Positions 1 to 6,320 of a DNA stretch of 7,852 nucleotides are shown one piece after another. The DNA comes from Bacteroidales bacterium (lineage in GTDB: Bacteria; Bacteroidota; Bacteroidia; Bacteroidales; WRGA01). A model generated the notes under the pieces. The model worked only from the letters and a program-made list of their open reading frames with translations. It had not been told where the DNA came from and made no database searches. Location of the stretch: assembly GCA_031279795.1 (NCBI GenBank), contig JAITHZ010000363.1:1-7852 (forward strand), written 5' to 3'. A program made the position numbers and the translations under genes. Every line of letters begins with the position of its first letter. Positions within the stretch are counted from its first letter, which is position 1.

Positions 1-1455
1 GAAGAAACGACCGACGTCTTTCTCGAATCTGCCTGTTTCAATCCGGTGTGGATTCGCAAAACCGCGCGGCGACACGGCTTGAACACCGATTCGTCGTTTC
101 GCTTCGAACGCGGATGCGACCCAAACAATACGTTGTATGTGCTGAAACGCGCCGCCCTGCTGATTCGAGAACTGGCTGGAGGCAAGATTTCCGGCAAAGT
201 ACAAGACGTTTATCCACAGCCTGTTGCGGATTTTGAAGTAGAGCTTTCCATTCAGAAAACTCAGTCCTTAATCGGAAAAAAAATTGACAGAGAAACCATC
301 CGACAAATTCTTAACTCACTGGAAATCAATATTGTTTCGGAAACAGACGACATACTGAATTTGCATATTCCTACATATCGCGTGGATGTGCGAAGGGATG
401 TTGACGTAATTGAAGATATTCTCCGTATCTACGGCTACAACAACGTTGAAGTCAGTGGAGAACTCAAATCGAATCTGTCCTATCAAACGATAACCGACCG
501 CGCCCATAAATTGCAAAATCTGATTTCCGACCAGCTAACCGGATGTGGATTTTCCGAAATCATGAACAATTCGTTGACGAAAATTTCCTATTACGAACAT
601 TCACAGGCTTATCCGCTAAACAATTGCGTTACGCTGATGAATCCACTGAGCGCCGATTTGAGCCTTATGCGCCAAACCTTGCTTTTTGGCGGACTGGAAA
701 GCATAGCCTACAACCGGAACCGTCGAAATGTCGATTTAAGATTCTATGAATTTGGGAATTGCTACTTTATTGACCCTGAAAAAGTTGCCCAAAAAGCAGA
801 TGGAAATGTGTTGACAGGCTATTCGGAAAATATGCAGTTAGGAATCTGGATGACAGGAAATAAAGTGACAAACAACTGGGCGCATCCCGATGAAAAAATG
901 TCGGTATTTGAACTGAAATCCAGTGTAGAAGCCATTTTGTTGCGCCTGGGCATTCCCCAAAAACTGAAAGTCGCCGAATGGCAAAACGAAATATTTTCTG
1001 CAGCATTGCAATATACGCTTGGAAATGGGAACATTATCGGCGAGACAGGCATCATTTCGAAAAATATTTGCAAAAAATTCGACATTGATTCCGATGTTTA
1101 TTTTGCACAGCTGAACTGGTCGCTTGTGTTGAAAGAAGCCGGAAAAACAAAGGTAAGATTTTCGGAAATACCGAAATATCCTTCTGTTCGTCGAGATTTG
1201 GCACTGTTGCTGGACAGAAAAATTACCTTTGCCGAAATTGAAAAAATAGCCCATGCAACCGAAAAAAAACTGTTGAAACAACTTTCGCTATTCGATGTTT
1301 ATGAAGGTAAAAATTTGCCGGAAGGTAAAAAATCGTACGCAGTGAGCTTTATTTTGCAAAGCGAAGAAAAAACATTGACAGACAATCAAATAGATAAAGT
1401 AATGGAAAACCTGCAACATGCTTTTGAGCAAGAGTTGGCAGCATCTTTGCGTTAG
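1..1455 (+). CDS. pheT: Phenylalanine--tRNA ligase beta subunit, 3' part (5' end outside window)
   Basis: The beta chain of the cytoplasmic alpha2-beta2 PheRS, which charges tRNA-Phe; the catalytic alpha chain (PheS) is not in the window. The frame is open from base 1 (first residues EETTDVFLESACFNPV), so the GTG at 46 is an internal codon, not the start. There are 484 visible residues; the family is usually about 800, so roughly the first 40% is missing. Visible in order: the end of the B3/B4 region with the conserved HGLNTDSSFRFERG stretch; a B5 domain at about bases 240-450, ending in the typical VIEDILRIYGYNNV; the catalytically inactive class II synthetase-like core, with LMNPLSADLSLMRQTLL and NVDLRFYEFG; and a C-terminal FDX-ACB domain at about 1165-1452, starting SEIPKYPSVRRDLALLLD, which binds the tRNA anticodon side. 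The stop at 1453-1455 is followed 10 bases later by a terminator-like hairpin. Nothing suggests decay. Assignment is very secure. Confidence 0.97.
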   Translation, partial: EETTDVFLESACFNPVWIRKTARRHGLNTDSSFRFERGCDPNNTLYVLKRAALLIRELAGGKISGKVQDVYPQPVADFEVELSIQKTQSLIGKKIDRETIRQILNSLEINIVSETDDILNLHIPTYRVDVRRDVDVIEDILRIYGYNNVEVSGELKSNLSYQTITDRAHKLQNLISDQLTGCGFSEIMNNSLTKISYYEHSQAYPLNNCVTLMNPLSADLSLMRQTLLFGGLESIAYNRNRRNVDLRFYEFGNCYFIDPEKVAQKADGNVLTGYSENMQLGIWMTGNKVTNNWAHPDEKMSVFELKSSVEAILLRLGIPQKLKVAEWQNEIFSAALQYTLGNGNIIGETGIISKNICKKFDIDSDVYFAQLNWSLVLKEAGKTKVRFSEIPKYPSVRRDLALLLDRKITFAEIEKIAHATEKKLLKQLSLFDVYEGKNLPEGKKSYAVSFILQSEEKTLTDNQIDKVMENLQHAFEQELAASLR

Positions 1456-1465
1456 AAAAATTCCT

Positions 1466-1505
1466 AAAATATCAAGATAGAAACCATTTTATCTTGATAT
1501 TTTTT
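1466..1505 (+). terminator. Rho-independent terminator of pheT
   Basis: A perfect 14-bp inverted repeat: left arm AAAATATCAAGATA (1466-1479), 10-base loop (1480-1489), right arm TATCTTGATATTTT (1490-1503). The right arm runs into a T-rich tail, TTTTTTCT. It starts 10 bases after the pheT stop codon, the expected place for an intrinsic terminator. The stem has only two G/C pairs, so it is weaker than its length implies; an operator for the downstream gene is a less likely alternative. Confidence 0.75.
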
Positions 1506-1506
1506 C

Positions 1507-1514
1507 TACTTTTG
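1507..1514 (+). promoter_or_regulatory. Bacteroidetes-type -7 promoter element upstream of yebC
   Basis: TACTTTTG matches the Bacteroidetes sigma-ABfr -7 consensus TAnnTTTG exactly. It lies between the pheT terminator and the yebC start, and would give a leader of about 30 nt. No TTTG/TTG -33 box is found at the usual distance upstream: the nearest TTG, at 1494-1496 inside the terminator stem, is too close. This is therefore a half-matched promoter supported mainly by its position. Confidence 0.5.
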
Positions 1515-1550
1515 CGAATGAAAAAATAATTAAATAGAAATGTAATTTTT

Positions 1551-2264
1551 ATGGGAAGAGCATTTGAATACAGGAAAGCGACAAAATTAAAACGATGGGG
1601 CAACATGGCGCGCGTGTTCACTAAACTGGGGAAACAGATAACGATTGCAGCAAAAGAAGGCGGTCCCGACCCCGACGTGAATCCACGCTTGCGAGTGCTG
1701 GTTCAACAGGCCAAAAAAGAAAACATGCCCAAAGATAATGTAGAACGAGCCATCAAAAAAGCAACATCGAAAGATGAAGCCGACTACAAAGAAATTGTTT
1801 ACGAAGGGTATGGGCCGTACGGAATTGCCATCGTTGTGGAAACGGCAACCGATAATCCTACGCGGACAGTTGCGAATATCCGCAGCTACTTAAATAAGCA
1901 TGGCGGTTCGCTGGGAACTTCTGGCAGTCTTGAATTTCTCTTTGAACATAAATGCATTTTCAGAATTGTGACAAAAGATGGAGTTTCGATTGAGGAACTC
2001 GAATTGGAACTGATTGATTATGGCGTGGATGAAGTTGTTCAGGACGATGAGGAAATTTTGATTTACGGTGAGTTCAAAGCCTATTCCGAGATTCAAAAAT
2101 ACCTGGAAGAAAATGGTTTTGAAATACTAAGCGCTGAATTCGAACGGATTCCGAACGATACAAAAACTGTAACAGACGAACAGCGCGTTCAACTGGATAA
2201 ATTGCTGGATAAATTGGATGAAGATGAAGACATACAAAATGTCTTTCATAACATAAAAGAATAA
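1551..2264 (+). CDS. yebC: YebC/TACO1-family protein (translation factor or transcriptional regulator)
   Basis: A 237-residue full-length member of the YebC/PmpR/TACO1 family, a cytosolic three-domain protein. Older work describes family members as DNA-binding regulators. More recent work on bacterial YebC and mitochondrial TACO1 points to a ribosome-associated role relieving stalls at proline-rich stretches; which applies here cannot be read from the sequence. Landmarks: GRAFEYRKATKLKRWGNMARVFTKLGK at residues 2-28, GGPDPDVNPRLR at about 37-48, NMPKDNVERAIKKA at about 58-71, IVYEGYGPYGIAIVVETATDNPTRTVANIR at about 82-111, and GGSLGTSGSLEFLF at about 118-131. The C-terminus is acidic (DKLDEDEDIQNVF). 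The ATG at 1551 is chosen because the conserved GRAFEYRKA follows it directly; the next in-frame Met (residue 19) would remove it. The gene ends in tandem TAA stops. It probably begins a new unit behind the promoter element at 1507. Family assignment is secure, mechanism is not. Confidence 0.95.
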   Translation: MGRAFEYRKATKLKRWGNMARVFTKLGKQITIAAKEGGPDPDVNPRLRVLVQQAKKENMPKDNVERAIKKATSKDEADYKEIVYEGYGPYGIAIVVETATDNPTRTVANIRSYLNKHGGSLGTSGSLEFLFEHKCIFRIVTKDGVSIEELELELIDYGVDEVVQDDEEILIYGEFKAYSEIQKYLEENGFEILSAEFERIPNDTKTVTDEQRVQLDKLLDKLDEDEDIQNVFHNIKE

Positions 2265-2280
2265 TAAACAAACAAAAAAA

Positions 2281-2853
2281 ATGAGAAAAGCGGTATATGT
2301 GCTTTTTACATGGCTGGCTTTGGCGGGGAATGTTTATGCCCAAACAGAATTTTTAGCCGGCACAGCCACTGTTCACCTGGGTATTGGATTTGGAAACTAC
2401 TGGGGATCAGGCTATAAAACGCTTGTACCTCCTATTTCTGCATCGTTTGAATATGGGGTCGTCGATGGATTGCTAAACGGCAAAGCCTCAGTTGGCGTGG
2501 GTGCATATCTGGCCGCTACCTCTACTCAATGGGAAGAGCAAGTCACTGATTTCCATGAATATTACAACTATTCCTACTCCACTCTTGGTGCAAGAGGCAC
2601 ATTTCATTATCATTTGTTGGATAACGTTGATACTTACGCAGGCGTGCTGATTGGCTATAATTTTATTAATTCTTCCGGGGTTGGCAGTAGACCGAAAGCC
2701 ATCCCCAATGAACCAACTGCTGCAATTTTTATCGGCGCTCGATACTATTTTGTGCCGGAACTTGCCGTTTACGCCGAAATCAAAGACGGATATGCCTCTA
2801 TCTCTTCCATGGAATTTGGTATTGCATTAAATATTAGCGCATTATTAAAATAA
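2281..2853 (+). CDS. Outer-membrane beta-barrel protein of unknown function
   Basis: A 190-residue exported protein. The N-terminus is a clear signal peptide: MRK, a hydrophobic stretch, then likely signal peptidase I cleavage after VYA (residue 20), leaving Gln at the mature N-terminus. There is no Cys at the cleavage site, so it is not a lipoprotein. The mature part (about 170 residues) is rich in Gly, Tyr and Phe, with alternating polar/hydrophobic stretches such as ATVHLGIGFGNYW, GKASVGVGAYLAA, STLGARGTFHYHL, DTYAGVLIGYNF, AAIFIGARYYF, LAVYAEIKDGY and SMEFGIALNI. This suggests a small barrel of roughly eight strands resembling the OmpW/OmpX size class. It starts 16 nt after yebC behind an A-rich leader and ends 6 nt before the MCE gene, so it is probably co-transcribed with it. 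I do not recognise a specific family; the barrel call is inferred from sequence character. A role with the MCE protein is a guess from position only. Confidence 0.8.
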   Translation: MRKAVYVLFTWLALAGNVYAQTEFLAGTATVHLGIGFGNYWGSGYKTLVPPISASFEYGVVDGLLNGKASVGVGAYLAATSTQWEEQVTDFHEYYNYSYSTLGARGTFHYHLLDNVDTYAGVLIGYNFINSSGVGSRPKAIPNEPTAAIFIGARYYFVPELAVYAEIKDGYASISSMEFGIALNISALLK

Positions 2854-2859
2854 TTTTAA

Positions 2860-3747
2860 ATGAAAAAATTTCAATCACGAGAAATAAAAATAGCCATAGC
2901 TGCTATCTTCAGCGCATTGCTGCTCTTCTTTGGCGTTAATTACCTGAAAGGGAAAAACATCATGAAACCAGCTAATTATTATTACATTAACTTGACGGAT
3001 GTTACGGGCTGTTCCGTTTCGACCCCAGTGTACTTGAATGGCTTCAGGGTAGGATTGATAAACGAAATGGTGTACAATTACAACAAGCTGGGTAATATTA
3101 CCATAGAATTGAGTTTGGACAGCGACTTAAAACTGCCGAATGGAACATATGCCACCTTGCAGTCCTCGTTGCTGGGCGACGCCTCAGTTATGCTGCACAT
3201 TGACAGAACTACGGCAGGCTTGCTCCCGCTGGGTGATACTATTCCTGCTGAAAATCAGACAAAAAGCGGACTTGTGACAAAGGTTGAGGACATTGTTCCG
3301 CAGGTTGAACATCTTCTTCCCCGTATTGATACGATTTTGTGGTCTTTGCAGGTGCTTTTGAGCGATCCTGCCCTTAAGCAGTCACTTGACAATATAAACC
3401 AAACTACGGCCAATCTGGTTCATTCGTCACGACAGCTAACTGTCATCTTAAATAGAGATGTGCCTGCAATCGCCAATAATTTGACAACCGTTTCGTCTGA
3501 TTTTACAGAAGTAAGTTCAGGATTGAAACAAATTGATTTTAAGTCAACTATGAATACGCTTGATCAGTCGGTGAAAAACCTGGAAGCGCTGACCTTGGCG
3601 CTGAACAATTCCAACAGTTCGCTTGGTTTGTTAATGAAAGACCGAAAGTTGTATGACAATCTGAATAATACAGTTCAAAGCGCTGATTCTCTTATGATTG
3701 ACCTAAAAGCGAATCCTAAACGGTATGTGCATTTTTCAATATGGTGA
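2860..3747 (+). CDS. MCE/MlaD-family lipid-transport protein
   Basis: A 295-residue inner-membrane-anchored periplasmic protein. After a short basic start, residues about 9-27 form one hydrophobic segment (an N-terminal anchor, no cleavage site). A single MCE domain follows at about 38-115, with recognisable VTGCSVSTPVYLNGFRVGLI and LPNGTYATLQSSLLGDASVML stretches. The rest (about 140-285) is a long, low-Gly, Leu/Asn/Ser-rich region, probably helical or coiled-coil, as in MlaD/PqiB-like proteins whose helices build a hexameric channel. Family members bind phospholipids and work with an ABC transporter (MlaE permease, MlaF ATPase) to move lipids between membranes; no permease or ATPase is in this window. 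It lies 6 nt after the barrel gene and overlaps the next gene by 7 nt. It ends KRYVHFSIW; as I recall, Bacteroidetes relatives extend a few residues past this motif, so the tail may be slightly clipped. Substrate is unknown. Confidence 0.92.
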   Translation: MKKFQSREIKIAIAAIFSALLLFFGVNYLKGKNIMKPANYYYINLTDVTGCSVSTPVYLNGFRVGLINEMVYNYNKLGNITIELSLDSDLKLPNGTYATLQSSLLGDASVMLHIDRTTAGLLPLGDTIPAENQTKSGLVTKVEDIVPQVEHLLPRIDTILWSLQVLLSDPALKQSLDNINQTTANLVHSSRQLTVILNRDVPAIANNLTTVSSDFTEVSSGLKQIDFKSTMNTLDQSVKNLEALTLALNNSNSSLGLLMKDRKLYDNLNNTVQSADSLMIDLKANPKRYVHFSIW

Positions 3748-4202
3748 AAAATACGCTGATTCTTGGAGTAGGAAATCTCTTGTTGAAAGACGAAGGTGCA
3801 GGCATTCACGTGATCCGCGCACTGGAAAAGGAAAACCTGCCAGCCGACATTCAGTTGATGGACGGTGGCACAGGCGGGTTGCATTTGTTGAGTTTTTTGC
3901 AGGAGTATGAGCATATCATCATGATTGATGCAACGTTAGATAATAATCCTCCGGGTACGGTTCGCCTCTTGAAACCGCGTTACGCTTCGGATTTCCCCCG
4001 CTTGATGAGCGCACACGAAATAGGCCTTCGCGACATGATTGAGGCTATGGCGCTTACCGAAAAACTGCCGGAAATTGATTTGATTGTCATCTCAGCAGCA
4101 CAAATCAACGAATTGGGCATGGAACTCTCGCCAGAAGTGAACGCTGCAGTATCAAAGGTGATAAAAATTATTAAACACGAATTGAGAATTGAAAATACCT
4201 GA
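3741..4202 (+). CDS. [NiFe]-hydrogenase maturation protease, HyaD/HycI family (peptidase M52)
   Basis: A 153-residue cytosolic protease. The family cuts the C-terminal extension from the large subunit of a [NiFe] hydrogenase once nickel is in place, allowing the active site to close. Visible motifs: LILGVGNLLLKDEGAG (residues 6-21) with Glu18; the conserved DGGTGG at 41-46; IIMIDA with Asp63; and SAHEIGLRD with His92. Glu18, Asp63 and His92 correspond to the three metal-binding residues of E. coli HybD (Glu16, Asp62, His93), so it looks active. Length is normal for the family (about 150-165). The ATG at 3741 overlaps the end of the MCE gene by 7 nt in another frame, implying coupled translation. 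No hydrogenase structural or hyp genes are present, so its substrate and subgroup (HyaD, HybD or HycI) cannot be named. The last residues (ELRIENT) come from a short tandem repeat (4179-4192) and may not be an ancestral part of the protein. Confidence 0.9.
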   Translation: MVKNTLILGVGNLLLKDEGAGIHVIRALEKENLPADIQLMDGGTGGLHLLSFLQEYEHIIMIDATLDNNPPGTVRLLKPRYASDFPRLMSAHEIGLRDMIEAMALTEKLPEIDLIVISAAQINELGMELSPEVNAAVSKVIKIIKHELRIENT

Positions 4203-4259
4203 CAAGACGGCCATATTTGCAATCACCTTCGGCTTTTAAATTTTTTGACGATATTAAAG

Positions 4260-5408
4260 TCAGTTACGTTCTTTGTATTTCCCTTTAAATAATTGATAAT
4301 GACGTAATTCACAATCTATATCGCCGTTTTTCAGAGCAATTTTTTCGGTTGATTTTAACGATATGTTATTGAATCCTATTTCGTTATTGCTCAGAATCCA
4401 AGCATCGTAGCCAGAAAAGACGTGTTTCAACCGTTCGCCTATCATCTGATAAAGAGTGGCAATGTCATTTTCGGGAAGGCGTTCTCCATACGGGGGATTG
4501 CATACGATAATTCCGTTTTTATCAGGCGCTTCGGTGTATTGTTGTATGGGTTTAACCGTCAGGTTGATATATTTGCTCAATCCTGCGTTCTTGATGTTTT
4601 TTTCTGCAACTTGAATCGCTTTCGCAGATATGTCCGAACCGTATATTTGGTGATGAAACTTGCGTTCGGCGCTTTCGTCGTTATAGAGAGTATCAAAGAG
4701 TTCTGAATCGAAATCAGGCCATTTCTCGAAGGCAAATTCCCTGCGGTACAGGCCTGGTGGAATGTTCATTGCAATCATGGCGGCTTCAACCAGCAATGTT
4801 CCGGATCCGCACATAGGGTCGAGGAATGAGGATTCGCCACGCCAGCCGGTTTTCAGAATTATTCCGGCAGCCAGCACTTCGTTTAGCGGAGCTTCGGTTT
4901 GTGCAATTCTGTAGCCGCGTTTGTGCAACGATTCGCCGGAACTGTCGAGCGCTAATGTACACTGGTGGTGTGAGATATGAATGTGTATGTAAACATCAGG
5001 ATTCACCACCGATACCGATGGACGCTTGCCGTATTTTTCCGTAAAGTAGTCGGCAATTGCATCTTTCACTCTGTAGGAAGTGAACTTGGAATGTCGGAAA
5101 TCGTCGGAATAAACAACAGCATCAACAGCAAAAGTTTTTTCGAGGGTCAGCAAATTTTCCCATTCGACAAGTTTAATCTGTTCATATACCTCATCGGGGT
5201 TGGCAGCCTCAAAAGAATGAATAGGCTTGAGGATGCGTAATGCCGTACGGCAATGGAGATTGGCTTTGTATACCATTGCCAGGTCTCCAGAAAAGGAAAC
5301 CATCCTGCATCCGCATTCTACATTGGCAGCGCCAATTTGTTCAAGTTCTTCGGCCAATACATCTTCCAGTCCATGAAAAGTTTTGGCTATCAATTTAAAA
5401 GTATCCAT
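4260..5408 (-). CDS. THUMP-domain class I SAM-dependent rRNA methyltransferase (RlmL-type)
   Basis: A 382-residue cytosolic RNA methyltransferase, full length for the single-module family. The N-terminal part (about 1-155) holds a ferredoxin-like region plus THUMP RNA-binding domain, ending near the conserved LDSSGESLHKRGYR (154-167). The C-terminal part is a UPF0020-type Rossmann methyltransferase with the SAM-binding motif FLDPMCGSGTLLVEAA (195-210), IYGSDIS at 255-261 for the acidic SAM-ribose ligand, and the catalytic motif IVCNPPYGER (301-310). An NPPY motif points to N-methylation. The closest characterised relative is the N-terminal half of E. coli RlmL, which makes m2G2445 in 23S rRNA; the second E. 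coli module (RlmK, m7G2069) is absent here. Exact target is inferred. Such genes are often mislabelled as DNA adenine methylases, but the THUMP domain argues for RNA. It starts 6 nt after cysE, so it is the last gene of that minus-strand unit. Confidence 0.93.
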   Translation of the reverse strand: MDTFKLIAKTFHGLEDVLAEELEQIGAANVECGCRMVSFSGDLAMVYKANLHCRTALRILKPIHSFEAANPDEVYEQIKLVEWENLLTLEKTFAVDAVVYSDDFRHSKFTSYRVKDAIADYFTEKYGKRPSVSVVNPDVYIHIHISHHQCTLALDSSGESLHKRGYRIAQTEAPLNEVLAAGIILKTGWRGESSFLDPMCGSGTLLVEAAMIAMNIPPGLYRREFAFEKWPDFDSELFDTLYNDESAERKFHHQIYGSDISAKAIQVAEKNIKNAGLSKYINLTVKPIQQYTEAPDKNGIIVCNPPYGERLPENDIATLYQMIGERLKHVFSGYDAWILSNNEIGFNNISLKSTEKIALKNGDIDCELRHYQLFKGKYKERN

Positions 5409-5414
5409 ACAGTT

Positions 5415-6305
5415 TTATCGTTTAGCTTTCATTTGTACAACTCGTCCTTCGGGCGGAACATCTTCCGTTACCCAGAGATTTCCCCCGATAATTGCTCCTT
5501 TGCCGATAGTTATCCGTCCTAAAATGGTGGCATTGGAATAGATAATCACATCGTCTTCGATAATTGGATGACGTGGGATTCCTTTAATTGGATTGCCGTT
5601 GGCGTCAAGAGGAAAACTTTTTGCGCCGAGCGTTACGCCCTGGTACAGTTTTACCTGATTGCCGATGATGGCGGTTGCGCCGATCACGACGCCTGTCCCA
5701 TGGTCGATGGTGAAGGCTTTTCCTATTTTTGCTGCAGGATGAATGTCAATTCCGGTTTCCGAGTGCGCCATTTCGGTTATCATTCGGGGTATAATCGGAA
5801 CGCCAAGCAGCAGCAGTTCGTGTGCAATACGGTAGTTGCTGATTGCCCTAATTGCCGGATAGCAGTAAATCACTTCGCCATAGCTTTCGGCTGCAGGATC
5901 GCCGTTGTAGGTTGCCACCACATCTGTTTCCAACATGCGACGAAGGTCGGGCATGCCAGAAATGAAGCGGGTAGCCAGTTCCTGCGCTTTGTCCCAACAT
6001 TCTCCATAATCGGCTTCGACTGTGTGAAAGCACAGTCCCGCGCAAATCTGTCCAGACAGCAGTTCGTAAAGGCGTTCGATATGTTTGCCAATCTGATTCA
6101 TTGCCGTTTGCGTGGTTATATGCGAACTGCTGAAATATCCGGGGAACAGAATAGAACGTGCCAAATCAATGATGATTTTCAGGTCTCCCTGCGAAATCAA
6201 TAATTTAGCATTACGCGAATAAACGCAAACCGAACGGGCGTTTTCCCCTTCTGTGAGTTTCCTTATGCTTTGTTCAATGATAGATGTGTGCTTTCGTACA
6301 ATCAC
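5415..6305 (-). CDS. cysE: Serine O-acetyltransferase
   Basis: A 296-residue cytosolic enzyme making O-acetylserine from L-serine and acetyl-CoA, the first step of cysteine synthesis. The N-terminal half (about 1-180) is helical and contains the SAT-typical DPAAESYGEVIYCYPAIRAISNYRIAH stretch; Asp136 aligns with the substrate-binding Asp92 of E. coli CysE. The C-terminal half is a left-handed beta-helix of hexapeptide repeats: HSETGIDIHPAAKIG, FTIDHGTGVVIG, AIIGNQVKLYQGVTLGAKSFP, then IIEDDVIIYSNATILGRITIG. Asp187 and His202 match the catalytic Asp143/His158 pair. A short insert (residues about 229-246) precedes the RHP motif, as in EpsC/Bacteroidetes-type enzymes. The start is GTG (6303-6305): a TAA lies two codons upstream and the next Met is residue 68, inside the conserved fold. 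The end (VVQMKAKR) lacks the C-terminal Ile used by E. coli CysE to dock cysteine synthase. It lies 15 nt after the PBP gene. Confidence 0.95.
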   Translation of the reverse strand: MIVRKHTSIIEQSIRKLTEGENARSVCVYSRNAKLLISQGDLKIIIDLARSILFPGYFSSSHITTQTAMNQIGKHIERLYELLSGQICAGLCFHTVEADYGECWDKAQELATRFISGMPDLRRMLETDVVATYNGDPAAESYGEVIYCYPAIRAISNYRIAHELLLLGVPIIPRMITEMAHSETGIDIHPAAKIGKAFTIDHGTGVVIGATAIIGNQVKLYQGVTLGAKSFPLDANGNPIKGIPRHPIIEDDVIIYSNATILGRITIGKGAIIGGNLWVTEDVPPEGRVVQMKAKR

Positions 6306-6320
6306 TGTTTATTTTCTAAT

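Noticed and set aside
838..1281. 147-codon open frame on the minus strand inside pheT
   Set aside because: It lies fully opposite a highly conserved coding region. Its translation is rich in Phe, Cys and Gln with no recognisable motif, as expected for an antisense shadow.
1494..1496. TTG as the -33 box for the yebC promoter
   Set aside because: Only 10 bases separate it from the TAnnTTTG element, about half the usual spacing in Bacteroidetes promoters.
4203..4259. Possible bidirectional terminator in the convergent gap
   Set aside because: There is a T-run (about 4240-4246) after CTTCGGC, but I could not form a stem longer than about three base pairs next to it in either direction, so no terminator is called.
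4260..5408. DNA adenine methyltransferase reading of the NPPY-containing gene, which would suggest restriction-modification
   Set aside because: The N-terminal THUMP region and the LHKRGYR and DPMCGSGT motifs fit the RlmL-type rRNA methyltransferases, and no restriction enzyme or specificity gene is adjacent.
5568..6203. 211-codon open frame on the plus strand opposite cysE
   Set aside because: The antisense strand of a well-supported gene; the product has an unnatural mix of Cys, His, Arg and Phe, no domain, and no plausible promoter or start context.
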